Of a DNA stretch of 36,049 bases, positions 26,620 through 34,776 are shown piece after piece. Numbering within the stretch: position 1 is the stretch's first letter; each line of letters starts with the position of its first letter. The translations under genes were made by a program, and so were the position numbers. Under the pieces are notes generated by a model, which worked only from the letters and a program-made list of their open reading frames with translations, had not been told where the DNA came from and did no database searches. The stretch comes from Pseudomonas sp. GM84 (GTDB lineage Bacteria; Pseudomonadota; Gammaproteobacteria; Pseudomonadales; Pseudomonadaceae). The stretch is taken from positions 1-36,049 of the forward strand of contig NZ_AKJC01000165.1 in assembly GCF_000282535.1 (NCBI RefSeq), in the 5' to 3' direction.

Positions 26620-27643
26620 TCGGTCGTTGCAGCTGTTCTGGGCAACCGGGCTGGTCGGCCTTGCGGGCGGGTTTCTCGCCAGCAAGGTCGGCTGGCCTTT
26701 GCCGTGGATGGTCGGCTCGCTGCTGGCGATCATCCTGGTGCGTTGCCTGACGCCCTGGCAGCTGACGGAAATCCCCCATGGCCGCAAATGCGGGCAATGC
26801 ATCATCGGCCTGGGCATCGGCCTGCACTTCACCCCGGCAGTGATCGAACAGGTGGCCAGCCACCTCGTGCTGATCATCTGCGCAGCCCTGTTCACCACCC
26901 TTTCCAGCGTGATCGGCGTGTGGCTGCTGCGGCGCACGGGTGAAGACCGAGCCACGGCGTTTTTCGCCAGCATGCCTGGCGGTTCGGGGGAGATGGTCAA
27001 CCTCGGTGCGCGCAATGGCGCGGTGCTCAGCCAGGTGGCGGCGGCGCAGAGCTTGCGCGTGCTGGCAGTGGTGCTGTGTGTGCCGGCGCTGTTCAAGTTT
27101 CTGATCGGTGACGGTGTCGCCCTGAATCACGCCGGCAGTGTCAGCTGGGGTTGGCTGGCGTTGATCGTGCCCGTGGGTGTGGCGGTCGGCTTTATCTGGC
27201 AACGCTTGCGTCAACCCAACCCCTGGCTGTTCGGGCCCTTGCTGGTGGCGGCTGCGGTGAGCCTGACGGCCAACCTGCAGATCGCCCTGCCCAATGGTGC
27301 CAGCCAGATCGGCCAATGGTTGATCGGCAGCGGGCTGGCCTGCCACTTCAACCGCGCGTTCTTTCGGCGGGCACCGTCGTTCCTCGGGCGCACGTTGGTG
27401 GCCACGGCGTTGTGCATGCTGATTGCCGGCGGCGCGGCTTGGGGGTTGAGCGTGATGACGGGGCTGGACCTGCGTTCGCTGACCTTGGGCATGATGCCAG
27501 GCGGCATCGCCGAGATGAGCCTGACGGCGGAGACCTTGCAATTGTCGGTGCCGCTGGTGACGGCGCTGCAGGTGATGCGGCTGTTGTTCGTGCTGTTTCT
27601 GGCGGAGCCGCTGTTCAGGCTGTGGAACGCTGATCAGCAGTAA
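26612..27643 (+). CDS. AbrB-family membrane protein
   Basis: This 343-residue protein belongs to the AbrB membrane family (not the DNA-binding AbrB), built of two repeats of about five segments. Each repeat carries the glycine signature: MPGGSGEM (121-128) and MPGGIAEM (295-302). The start overlaps tctA by 8 bases, so it is translated with the transporter. Some members were once annotated as ammonia monooxygenase, which has no basis here. A transport or regulatory role in tricarboxylate uptake is inferred from coupling only. Confidence 0.85.
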   Translation: MPDRSLQLFWATGLVGLAGGFLASKVGWPLPWMVGSLLAIILVRCLTPWQLTEIPHGRKCGQCIIGLGIGLHFTPAVIEQVASHLVLIICAALFTTLSSVIGVWLLRRTGEDRATAFFASMPGGSGEMVNLGARNGAVLSQVAAAQSLRVLAVVLCVPALFKFLIGDGVALNHAGSVSWGWLALIVPVGVAVGFIWQRLRQPNPWLFGPLLVAAAVSLTANLQIALPNGASQIGQWLIGSGLACHFNRAFFRRAPSFLGRTLVATALCMLIAGGAAWGLSVMTGLDLRSLTLGMMPGGIAEMSLTAETLQLSVPLVTALQVMRLLFVLFLAEPLFRLWNADQQ

Positions 27644-27647
27644 TCGT

Positions 27648-27744
27648 GGCGCCTTCATCGCCGGCAAGCCGGCTCCCACAGGGACCGCACTGCCCTTGAG
27701 AGCGGTGGGGTTCATGTGGGAGCCGGCTTGCCGGCGACAGGGCC
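27648..27744. repeat. REP pair, GCCGGCAAGCCGGC class
   Basis: Head-to-head REP copies at 27648-27680 and 27715-27744 fill the space between the convergent abrB-like gene and ung. Confidence 0.92.
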
Positions 27745-27748
27745 ACCC

Positions 27749-28441
27749 CTAAAGCGGCGGCAACGCCCAATTGATCGGCGCCAGCCCACGCTGCTCCAGG
27801 AAACCATTGGCCCGGCTGAAGTGCCCACAGCCAAGGAACCCGCGGTAAGCCGACAACGGCGAAGGATGCACCGACTTCAGCACCAGGTGCTTGGTGCCAT
27901 CGATCAGCTTCTGCTTGCTCTGGGCATGCGCGCCCCACAGCAGGAACACCACGTTCGGGCACTGCTCGCTGACCACCTGGATAACCCGGTCGGTAAAGAA
28001 CTCCCATCCCTTCTTGGCATGCGAAGCGGCATTGGCGCGCTCGACGGTCATGGTCGTGTTGAGCAACAACACGCCCTGCTCGGCCCAGCTCTGCAGGTAG
28101 CCATGGCTGGCGATGGGAATGTTCAGGTCGCGCTGCAGCTCCTTGTAGATGTTCACCAGCGAAGGCGGCGTCGCCACGCCCGGCTGCACCGAGAAGCACA
28201 GCCCATGGGCCTGGCCGGGGCCGTGATACGGGTCCTGGCCGAGGATCACCACCTTCACCTGCTGCAGCGGCGTGGAGTTGAGCGCGTTGAAAATCATCGG
28301 CCCCGGCGGGTAGATCTCTTTGCCGGCTGCGTATTCCTCGCGCAGGAATTCGCGCAGCTGGTGCATGTAGGGCTGGTCGAACTCGGCGCGCAGTGCAGCC
28401 TTCCAGCCGGGTTCGAGTTTGATGCGATCGTCGTCAGTCAT
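27749..28441 (-). CDS. ung: Uracil-DNA glycosylase
   Basis: Ung removes uracil from DNA arising by cytosine deamination or dUTP incorporation. The 230-residue family 1 enzyme has the catalytic water-activating loop [13 protein letters not shown] with Asp70, and the leucine-loop motif [10 protein letters not shown] with His192. The ATG at 28441 begins [14 protein letters not shown], the usual start; the open frame runs much further upstream without family sequence. It is divergent from the hydrolase gene and begins 5 bases after the REP pair on its 3' side. Confidence 0.98.
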   Translation of the reverse strand: MTDDDRIKLEPGWKAALRAEFDQPYMHQLREFLREEYAAGKEIYPPGPMIFNALNSTPLQQVKVVILGQDPYHGPGQAHGLCFSVQPGVATPPSLVNIYKELQRDLNIPIASHGYLQSWAEQGVLLLNTTMTVERANAASHAKKGWEFFTDRVIQVVSEQCPNVVFLLWGAHAQSKQKLIDGTKHLVLKSVHPSPLSAYRGFLGCGHFSRANGFLEQRGLAPINWALPPL

Positions 28442-28567
28442 GGGGCCATCCGTAAACAATGGCGCGACACTAGGTAAGCCATCCACCCTTGTCAATCGAT
28501 CCGACCGACGACCGGCATGATTGGCCACGCAGGCCATACTAGGGTGATGACTTGCGCGAGGTAGTCC

Positions 28568-29674
28568 ATGTCCATTCATTGCGAGGTACTCACCGGCGTC
28601 GATGGCGCCCGCATCGGCGTTGCCACCCTGGATGCTCCCAAGGCCCTCAATGCCCTCAACCTGCCGATGATCGAAGTGCTCGGCGAACAGCTGCACGAAT
28701 GGGCCCGCGACCCCGGCGTGGTCTGCGTGCTGCTGCGTGGCAACGGCGCGAAAGCGTTCTGTGCCGGGGGCGACGTCCGGGCCCTGGCCCAGGCCTGCCG
28801 TAACCACCCAGGCAGCGTACCGCCGCTGGCGGCCACCTTTTTCGCCGCCGAGTATCGCCTCGACTATCTGCTGCATACCTACCCCAAGCCGCTACTGTGC
28901 TGGGGGCACGGACATGTGCTGGGAGGCGGCATGGGGCTGTTGCAAGGGGCCAGCGTACGCATCGTCACGCCCAGCAGCCGGCTGGCGATGCCTGAAATCA
29001 GCATCGGCCTTTACCCCGACGTCGGCGCCAGCTGGTTCCTCGCTCGCCTGCCGGGAAAGCTGGGGCTGTTTTTCGGGCTGACCGGTGCGCCGATCAATGC
29101 CCGCGATGCGCTTGATCTCGACCTGGCTGATCGATTCTTCGGCGAGCACCAGCAGGAAGACCTGATCGACGACCTGCTGCAACTGAACTGGCAGGAGCAG
29201 ACCGACTTGCAGCTCAACAGCCTGCTCAAGGCCGAGCAGCATCGGGCCAGTGAAGAGCTGCCGCAGGCGCAATGGCTACCTCGGCGTCGGGTGATCGACG
29301 AACTGCTCGATGTCGCCGACCCAGCCGCTGCATGGCATGCACTGGAAGGCTTGAAGCATCACAGTGACCCTCTCCTTGCCGCCGCGGGCGAACGCCTGCA
29401 CGAGGGCTGCCCGCTGACTGCGCACCTGGTCTGGGAGCAGATACGCCGGGCCCGGCACCTGTCACTGGCGCAGGTATTCCAGATGGAGTACAGCATGAGC
29501 CTCAATTGCTGCCGTCATCCCGAGTTCAGAGAAGGCGTGCGCGCCCGCTTGCTCGACAAGGACAACCAGCCACACTGGCACTGGCCGGATGTGGCGCAAG
29601 TGCCGGCGGCGGTGGTCGAGGCGCATTTCGTGAAAGTGTGGGAAGGGCGGCATCCCTTGGCAGACCTGGCCTGA
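28568..29674 (+). CDS. Enoyl-CoA hydratase/isomerase family, 3-hydroxyisobutyryl-CoA hydrolase-like
   Basis: This 368-residue crotonase-fold protein has the CoA-binding motif CAGGDVR (65-71), the oxyanion loop [10 protein letters not shown] (115-124) and [13 protein letters not shown] (141-153). Glu143 and Asp151 sit where 3-hydroxyisobutyryl-CoA hydrolase (valine breakdown) keeps its catalytic acids. The length and C-terminal extension fit HIBCH rather than simple enoyl-CoA hydratases of about 260 residues. The substrate is inferred. It is monocistronic in appearance, followed by a REP pair. Confidence 0.88.
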   Translation: MSIHCEVLTGVDGARIGVATLDAPKALNALNLPMIEVLGEQLHEWARDPGVVCVLLRGNGAKAFCAGGDVRALAQACRNHPGSVPPLAATFFAAEYRLDYLLHTYPKPLLCWGHGHVLGGGMGLLQGASVRIVTPSSRLAMPEISIGLYPDVGASWFLARLPGKLGLFFGLTGAPINARDALDLDLADRFFGEHQQEDLIDDLLQLNWQEQTDLQLNSLLKAEQHRASEELPQAQWLPRRRVIDELLDVADPAAAWHALEGLKHHSDPLLAAAGERLHEGCPLTAHLVWEQIRRARHLSLAQVFQMEYSMSLNCCRHPEFREGVRARLLDKDNQPHWHWPDVAQVPAAVVEAHFVKVWEGRHPLADLA

Positions 29675-29694
29675 TTGGACTGCTTTGCAGGACT

Positions 29695-29788
29695 GGCCCT
29701 ATCGCCGGCAAGCCGGCTCCCACAGGGACCGCGCAGCTTTTGAATGCGGTGATTTTCCTGTGGGAGCCGGCTTGCCGGCGATGAGGCC
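29695..29788. repeat. REP pair, GCCGGCAAGCCGGC class
   Basis: Head-to-head REP copies at 29695-29724 and 29759-29788 separate the hydrolase gene from the convergent tyrosine-rich protein gene. Confidence 0.92.
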
Positions 29789-29795
29789 AGAACCC

Positions 29796-30224
29796 TCACC
29801 GCTGCCAGTTGCGCCCCCCTCCGCGCCCGTTGGAATGCCAGCGGTCATTCGGATAACGCTGGCTGCCATTGCGATAGTCGTGACGATCGCGATCGCGCCC
29901 ATAGTCATAACGCTGGCGATTGCCATAGTCGTAACGCGGATTGCCGTGCCACTGGTTCATGCCCGGCTGCGGGTAGGGTTTGTAATGCGGCACGGGCGCC
30001 GGCCGGTAGTAACGCGGTGCAGGCTGGTAGTAACGCGGTGCCGTCTGGTAGTAGTAGCGCGGTTGTGGCGTTACATAGTACCGGTCGTAACGGTAGTAGC
30101 CCGGCGACACGTAGCGATCGCTGGTGTAGTAGTCCGAGCGATAATAGCTGCCGCCTTCGTAGTAGGGTACGCACGCGCAAGTCATCAGCCCCGACAGGGC
30201 TACCAACAGCATTCGATAGGACAT
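29796..30224 (-). CDS. Tyrosine-rich exported protein, probable lipoprotein
   Basis: This 142-residue protein has a short signal ending in cysteines (GLMTCAC), which may be a lipobox. Low-complexity sequence follows, dominated by Tyr, Arg, Pro and Asp, with repeats of the type PRYY (TAPRYYQPAPRYYRPAP). The C-terminal half is rich in Arg, Asn and Gly. GGAGG lies 5 bases before the ATG; the open frame extends further upstream without signal-peptide character. I do not recognise a named domain. Repetitive Tyr/Pro segments suggest an unstructured envelope-bound or surface protein. Confidence 0.7.
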   Translation of the reverse strand: MSYRMLLVALSGLMTCACVPYYEGGSYYRSDYYTSDRYVSPGYYRYDRYYVTPQPRYYYQTAPRYYQPAPRYYRPAPVPHYKPYPQPGMNQWHGNPRYDYGNRQRYDYGRDRDRHDYRNGSQRYPNDRWHSNGRGGGRNWQR

Positions 30225-30389
30225 GGCGGCCTCCTGGACCGCTGGGGTGCCCGAACAGCGGCGCTGGCGAGCGTCGACTGAAAAGCGTTCGTCGACACTG
30301 AATAAGACCGTTGCGCCAAGGTGCAGTGCCATTTCTGCAACAATTGGAAACAGCTCGACTCACTTAATGACTGCAGCCCGGAAATGACC

Positions 30390-30608
30390 ATGATTGACCA
30401 ACAGCACTGCCCCGCCTGTGGCGCCCTCAACCAGTGCGCCCTGGCCGACCCGCGCAGCGCCACGCAAGCGTGCTGGTGCTATGCCGTGGCCATCGCCCCT
30501 GCGGTCCTGCAGGCCCTGCCTGTCGAGCTGCGCGACAAGGCCTGCCTGTGCCCGCGCTGTGCCCAGGTGCTGGATCAACTTCAGCAAACATCCAGCGATC
30601 AAGGGTAA
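30390..30608 (+). CDS. Cysteine-rich CWC-type small protein
   Basis: This 72-residue protein has eight cysteines arranged as CPAC (7, 10), Cys16, CWC (28, 30) and CLCPRC (52, 54, 57). The pattern matches the cysteine-rich CWC family and probably binds a metal such as zinc. The ATG at 30390 is chosen because GGAA lies 6 bases upstream; ATG 30384 is in frame but touches that site. It is followed after 43 bases by the rsuA-type gene on the same strand. The function is unknown. Confidence 0.8.
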   Translation: MIDQQHCPACGALNQCALADPRSATQACWCYAVAIAPAVLQALPVELRDKACLCPRCAQVLDQLQQTSSDQG

Positions 30609-30651
30609 AAAACGCTAGACTGCGCGCCCATCGTCCAACTGCCTTGCCACC

Positions 30652-31344
30652 ATGCGCCTCGACCGCTTCCTCGCCAACCTGCCCTGCTATAACCGCCAGC
30701 AAGTGCGCCTGCTGCTGGTGCAGCGCCGCGTGCGCGTGGACGCCAAGGTGGTCACCGACCCGCAGGCCGAGGTGCGCGAATTCAGCTGTGTCGAAGTGGA
30801 CGATCAGTTGCTCCAGGCGGGCCGCCCAGCGCGCTATCTGATGCTGCACAAACCGGCCGGCTGCGTGAGCGCCACCCAGGACCCGCAGCATCGCACGGTG
30901 CTGGACCTGTTGCCCGCCGAGCTACGTGAGGACCTGCACATCGCCGGACGGCTGGACTACAACACTACCGGCCTGCTGATCCTGACCAATGATGGCCAGT
31001 GGTCACGGCGCCTGACCCAACCGACCACCAAGCTGCCCAAGCATTATCTGGTGGAAACCGAGGACGAAATCGGCGATCACTATGTCGCCAAATTTCGCGA
31101 GGGCTTCTACTTCGCCTTCGAAGACCTCACCACCCTGCCCGCCCAGCTCGACATCCTGGGCCCGCGCCAGGCGCGGTTGGCGATCGTCGAGGGGCGTTAT
31201 CACCAGGTCAAGCGCATGTTCGGGCACTTCGACAACAAGGTGGTGGGGTTGCACCGGGAAAGCATGGGGGCGATTCAGCTGGATCCGCGGTTGGCGCCGG
31301 GGGAGTTCAGGGCATTGACGGGTGATGAGATCGCCACGGTCTAG
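30652..31344 (+). CDS. rsuA: Pseudouridine synthase of the RsuA family (16S rRNA)
   Basis: RsuA makes pseudouridine 516 in 16S rRNA. The 230-residue protein has an N-terminal S4-like RNA-binding domain (MRLDRFLANLPCYNRQQVRLLLVQRRVRVD) and the catalytic domain with GRLDYNTTGLLILTNDG (99-115), where Asp102 is the nucleophile. The end contains YHQVKRMF, also typical. RsuA is favoured over RluB/RluE by length and the start sequence. It follows the CWC gene, and a short fused REP follows it. Confidence 0.9.
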   Translation: MRLDRFLANLPCYNRQQVRLLLVQRRVRVDAKVVTDPQAEVREFSCVEVDDQLLQAGRPARYLMLHKPAGCVSATQDPQHRTVLDLLPAELREDLHIAGRLDYNTTGLLILTNDGQWSRRLTQPTTKLPKHYLVETEDEIGDHYVAKFREGFYFAFEDLTTLPAQLDILGPRQARLAIVEGRYHQVKRMFGHFDNKVVGLHRESMGAIQLDPRLAPGEFRALTGDEIATV

Positions 31345-31356
31345 GTTGTCGGGGCG

Positions 31357-31388
31357 GGCCTCATCGCCGGCTTGCCGGCGAAAGGGCC
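31357..31388. repeat. Collapsed single-hairpin REP
   Basis: CGCCGGC (31365-31371) pairs with GCCGGCG (31374-31380) around TT, with GGCC at both ends. It looks like two GCCGGC-class arms joined directly, without the CTCCCACA tails. It may serve as a 3' hairpin for rsuA. Confidence 0.7.
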
Positions 31389-31506
31389 GGAACAGACAGC
31401 GCAGCGTCGTCATACGACCACCCAGCGGCAAAAGTCACATATTTGCGCCAACGGCACTTGCGAGAACCCCAACCCACTGCTTGAATCCTAACTCGTCAGT
31501 CTGTGC

Positions 31507-31522
31507 GTGACTCATGAGTCAC
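31507..31522. promoter_or_regulatory. Perfect 16-bp palindrome upstream of phaG
   Basis: GTGACTCATGAGTCAC reads the same on both strands. It lies about 210 bases before the phaG start and could be an operator for a dimeric regulator. The role is inferred from symmetry only. Confidence 0.45.
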
Positions 31523-31731
31523 ATTTGCAGTCGAAGACACCTTTTCGCCGGCTACCCAATGCCTAGATGCCTTGGGGCACGGTGAATTGCCCGCCTAAAA
31601 CAATACCGTCGACACGTGTACGAAGGATCGACACAGGGCCCCCGGTTTTTCTTCAGGCAAATGCCTACCTGTCATATTGAACGTGCACCCTAGGTGACGC
31701 GAATACCCTTTTTGCGCCAGGAGTCGATGAC

Positions 31732-32619
31732 ATGAGGCCAGAAATCGCTGTACTTGATATCCAAGGTCAGTATCGGGTTTACACGGAGTTCTATCGCGCG
31801 GATGCGGCCGAGAAAACGATCATCCTGATCAATGGTTCGCTGGCCACCACGGCCTCGTTCGCCCAGACGGTGCGTAACCTGCACCCGCAATTCAACGTCG
31901 TGCTGTACGACCAGCCCTACGCTGGCAAGTCCAAGCCGCACAACCGCCAGGAACGCTTTATCAGCAAGGAGACCGAGGCGCATATCCTCCTTGAGCTGAT
32001 CGAGCACTTCCAGGCCGACCACGTGATGTCGTTCTCCTGGGGCGGTGCGGGCACGCTGCTGGCGCTGGCGCACCAGCCGCGTCGGGTGAAGAAGGCGGTG
32101 GTCAGTTCGTTCTCGCCGGTGATCAACGAACCGATGCGCGACTACCTCGACCGTGGCAGCCGGTACCTGGCGGCCTGCGATCGCTACCAGGTCGGCAACC
32201 TGGTCAACGACACCATCGGCAAGCACCTGCCATCGCTGTTCAAACGCTTCAACTACCGCCACGTGAGCGGCCTGGACAGCCATGAGTATGCGCAGATGCA
32301 CTTCCACATCAACGAAGTGCTGCAACATGACCTGGAACGGGCGCTCAAGGGCGCGCGCAACATCGACATCCCGGTGCTGTTCATCAACGGCGACCGTGAC
32401 GAGTACACCACCGCTGAAGACGCCCGGCAGTTCGGTCGGCATGTCGACAAGAGCCACTTCACGGTGATCCGTGATGCGGGCCACTTCCTCGACATGGAGA
32501 ACAAGACGGCCTGCGAGGACACCCGCAGCGCACTGCTCGACTTCCTCAAACCCACCGTGCGCGAGCCGCGGCCGCGCAACCCGTACACTGCCCAAGGGCA
32601 ACATGCATGGGCTATCTGA
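31732..32619 (+). CDS. phaG: PhaG, links fatty acid synthesis to mcl-PHA (3-hydroxyacyl-ACP thioesterase/transacylase)
   Basis: PhaG draws (R)-3-hydroxyacyl groups from acyl carrier protein toward medium-chain polyhydroxyalkanoate made from unrelated carbon sources. First described as an ACP:CoA transacylase, it was later also treated as a thioesterase working with a CoA ligase. The 295-residue alpha/beta hydrolase matches P. putida PhaG from its first residues (MRPEIAVLDIQGQYRVYTEF). The nucleophile is Ser102 in SFSWGG, with Asp223 (GDRDEYT) and His251 (DAGHFLDMEN) completing the triad. RhlA is the nearest relative; strong PhaG identity and no rhlB neighbour favour PhaG. AGGAG lies 8 bases before the ATG. 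Confidence 0.95.
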   Translation: MRPEIAVLDIQGQYRVYTEFYRADAAEKTIILINGSLATTASFAQTVRNLHPQFNVVLYDQPYAGKSKPHNRQERFISKETEAHILLELIEHFQADHVMSFSWGGAGTLLALAHQPRRVKKAVVSSFSPVINEPMRDYLDRGSRYLAACDRYQVGNLVNDTIGKHLPSLFKRFNYRHVSGLDSHEYAQMHFHINEVLQHDLERALKGARNIDIPVLFINGDRDEYTTAEDARQFGRHVDKSHFTVIRDAGHFLDMENKTACEDTRSALLDFLKPTVREPRPRNPYTAQGQHAWAI

Positions 32620-32728
32620 GTGAATCGGCGTCCTGTAGCCACCACCCGCAGGCGAAGGGCGCCGACAGCCTTTTTATAACTGGGGCTTCTAATTCGATGA
32701 GGGTTCTGGTAAAAAGTCGAGCGCAGAC

Positions 32729-32802
32729 GCGGGTATAGTTTAATGGTAGAACAGTAGCTTCCCAAGCTTCCGACGAGGGTTCGATTCCCTCTACCCGCTC
32801 CA
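32729..32802 (+). tRNA. tRNA-Gly (anticodon CCC)
   Basis: The 74-base gene folds with acceptor GCGGGTA/TACCCGC, T stem GAGGG/CCCTC around TTCGATT, anticodon loop TTCCCAA, and an encoded CCA. It decodes GGG. The anticodon stem GTAGC/GCTTC has a T-T mismatch at its second pair. A rho-independent terminator follows. Confidence 0.95.
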
Positions 32803-32845
32803 CACCGCATTCCCCGCATGGCGTTCCAGCAACGTCATCGCTGTC

Positions 32846-32869
32846 AAAAGGAGCCTTGGCTCCTTTTTT
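32846..32869 (+). terminator. Rho-independent terminator after tRNA-Gly
   Basis: GGAGCC (32850-32855) and GGCTCC (32858-32863), with flanking A and T pairs, form a stem followed by six T (32864-32869). Confidence 0.92.
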
Positions 32870-32958
32870 CGTTTTCATGACTTGGCTCACTTGCCAGCAG
32901 CTCGACTTGCAGCGCATATGCTCAATGCATTTCGCGAGACATATCGAAAGGACTGAGC

Positions 32959-34659
32959 ATGTTTCTGTCACGCTGGCTCCCTGGCCTTGCCAACCTGCTT
33001 CATTACCGCCGCGAGTGGTTCCACGCCGACCTGCAGGCCGGCTTGTCGGTAGCCGCCATCCAGATCCCCATCGCCATCGCCTACGCACAGATCGTCGGCC
33101 TTCCACCCCAGTACGGACTGTATGCCTGTGTGCTGCCCATGATCATCTATGCCCTGGTCGGTAGCTCGCGGCAACTGATGGTCGGCCCTGACGCCGCCAC
33201 CTGCGCGATGATCGCCGGTGCCGTGGCACCGCTGGCCATGGGCGACCCGCAGCGGACCGCCGAATTGGCAGTGATCGTCACCGTGCTGGTGGGCGTGATG
33301 CTGATTGGCGCCGGGCTGGCGCGTGCCGGGTTCATTGCCAGCTTCTTCTCGCGGCCGATCCTGATCGGCTACCTCAACGGTATCGGTCTGAGCCTGATCG
33401 CCGGGCAGTTGTCCAAGGTGGTGGGGTTCAGGATCGAAGGTGACGGCTTCATTCTCAGCCTGCTCAACTTCGTCCAGCGGCTGGGCGAAATCCACTGGCT
33501 CACCCTGGCCATCGGCGGAGCCGGGCTAGCCCTGCTGATCTGGCTACCACGGCGCTTCCCACGCCTGCCCGCCGCATTGGTCACCGTAGCCGTGTTCACC
33601 GCATTAGTGGGCCTGCTCGGCCTGGACCGCCTTGGCGTTGCCATCCTCGGTCCCGTACCGGCTGGCATCCCGCAACTGGCCTGGCCACAGAGCAACCTCG
33701 CGGAAACCAAGAGCCTGCTGCGCGATGCCCTGGGTATCGCTACCGTCAGCTTCTGCAGCGCCATGCTCACGGCGCGCAGCTTCGCCGCGCGCCACGGTTA
33801 CGCGATCAATGCCAACCATGAGTTCGTCGCCTTGGGCGTGAGCAACCTGGCCGCCGGCATTTCCCAGGGGTTTGCCATCAGTGGCGCCGACTCGCGTACT
33901 GCGGTCAATGACATGGTCGGTGGCAAGAGCCAACTGGTGGGCATCATCGCCGCACTGGTGATCGCGATGATCCTGCTGTTCTTCACCGCGCCCATGGCGT
34001 GGATCCCACAGGCGGCGCTAGGCGCGGTGTTGCTGATGGCCGGCTGGGGTCTGATCGATATCAGATCGCTGGGGCGCATCCGGCGCCTGAGCCGCTTCGA
34101 GTTCTGGCTATGCCTGCTGACCACGGTCGGCGTGCTCGGGCTGGGCGTGCTGCCGGGCATCATGGTGGCCGTGACCCTGGCGATCCTGCGCTTGCTGTAC
34201 AGCATCTACCAGCCCACCGACGCGGTGCTGGGCTGGCTGCCGGGCATCGAGGGCCAGGTGGACATCCGCAAGCACAAGGAAGCCCGTACCGTCCCAGGCC
34301 TGGTGGTGTACCGCTTCGACGACGCGATCCTGTTCTTCAACGCCGACTACTTCAAGATGCGCCTGCTCGAAGCCGTGCAGAGCCAGGCCAAACCCCAGGC
34401 CGTGCTGTTCGATGCCGAGGCGGTGAGCAGCATCGACGTCAGCGGCATTGCGGCCTTGCGCGAGGTACGCGACACCCTGGCGGCGCAAGGGATCTACTTC
34501 GCCATCGCCCGTGCCCGGGGCAACTTCCTGCGCATGCTGGTGCGCTCCGGGATGGCGCGGGAAATGGAGGAGAAATTGCTGTTCGGCTCGGTACGGGCGG
34601 GGATTCGGGCGTATCGGGTGTGGCGTAACAGGAATCGCAAAGGGCCAGTGGCGGAATAA
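32959..34659 (+). CDS. SulP-family inorganic anion transporter
   Basis: SulP/SLC26 proteins move sulfate, bicarbonate or other anions. The 566-residue protein has the opening HADLQAGLSVAAIQIPIAIAYAQIVGLPPQYGLYA, the SulP signature, then about twelve or more membrane segments to residue 420. A C-terminal STAS domain (about 435-545) contains VLFDAEAVSSIDVSGIAALREV. AAGGA precedes the ATG. Its substrate cannot be assigned. It follows the tRNA terminator and stands alone. Confidence 0.92.
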   Translation: MFLSRWLPGLANLLHYRREWFHADLQAGLSVAAIQIPIAIAYAQIVGLPPQYGLYACVLPMIIYALVGSSRQLMVGPDAATCAMIAGAVAPLAMGDPQRTAELAVIVTVLVGVMLIGAGLARAGFIASFFSRPILIGYLNGIGLSLIAGQLSKVVGFRIEGDGFILSLLNFVQRLGEIHWLTLAIGGAGLALLIWLPRRFPRLPAALVTVAVFTALVGLLGLDRLGVAILGPVPAGIPQLAWPQSNLAETKSLLRDALGIATVSFCSAMLTARSFAARHGYAINANHEFVALGVSNLAAGISQGFAISGADSRTAVNDMVGGKSQLVGIIAALVIAMILLFFTAPMAWIPQAALGAVLLMAGWGLIDIRSLGRIRRLSRFEFWLCLLTTVGVLGLGVLPGIMVAVTLAILRLLYSIYQPTDAVLGWLPGIEGQVDIRKHKEARTVPGLVVYRFDDAILFFNADYFKMRLLEAVQSQAKPQAVLFDAEAVSSIDVSGIAALREVRDTLAAQGIYFAIARARGNFLRMLVRSGMAREMEEKLLFGSVRAGIRAYRVWRNRNRKGPVAE

Positions 34660-34776
34660 AGAAGAGGACCGGTGCGCGGGCTCGTCGAAGTTGGCTGTTG
34701 ACCGAACAGCAGCCCGCGCATCTTGCACGACATGCTAAAGTCGCCCCCGTTTCCCGCCCCACCGAATGGACCCAGC

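Larger units (their letters stand above)
31345..31731. other. Structured intergenic region upstream of phaG
   Basis: This 387-base gap has a collapsed REP (31357-31388), a perfect 16-bp palindrome (31507-31522), and a GGGCA/TGCCC repeat (31575-31592) that overlaps a near-sigma-54 pattern with one base too many between GG and GC. I see no gene in it. The phaG ribosome site AGGAG is at 31719-31723. Confidence 0.6.

Noticed and set aside
24580..27096. An 838-codon open frame antisense to tctB-tctA-abrB
   Set aside because: It is rich in His, Gln, Ala and Arg with no domain, and lies opposite genes with clear families. High G+C genes often leave a long open antisense frame.
28442..28876. A longer start for ung
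   Set aside because: The extension overlaps the divergent hydrolase gene and has no glycosylase sequence.
31727..31735. A two-codon open frame ATG-ACA-TGA overlapping the phaG start
   Set aside because: It could be a minimal regulatory ORF, but its ATG is only 3 bases from the AGGAG site, which suits the phaG ATG better. Chance is the simplest explanation.
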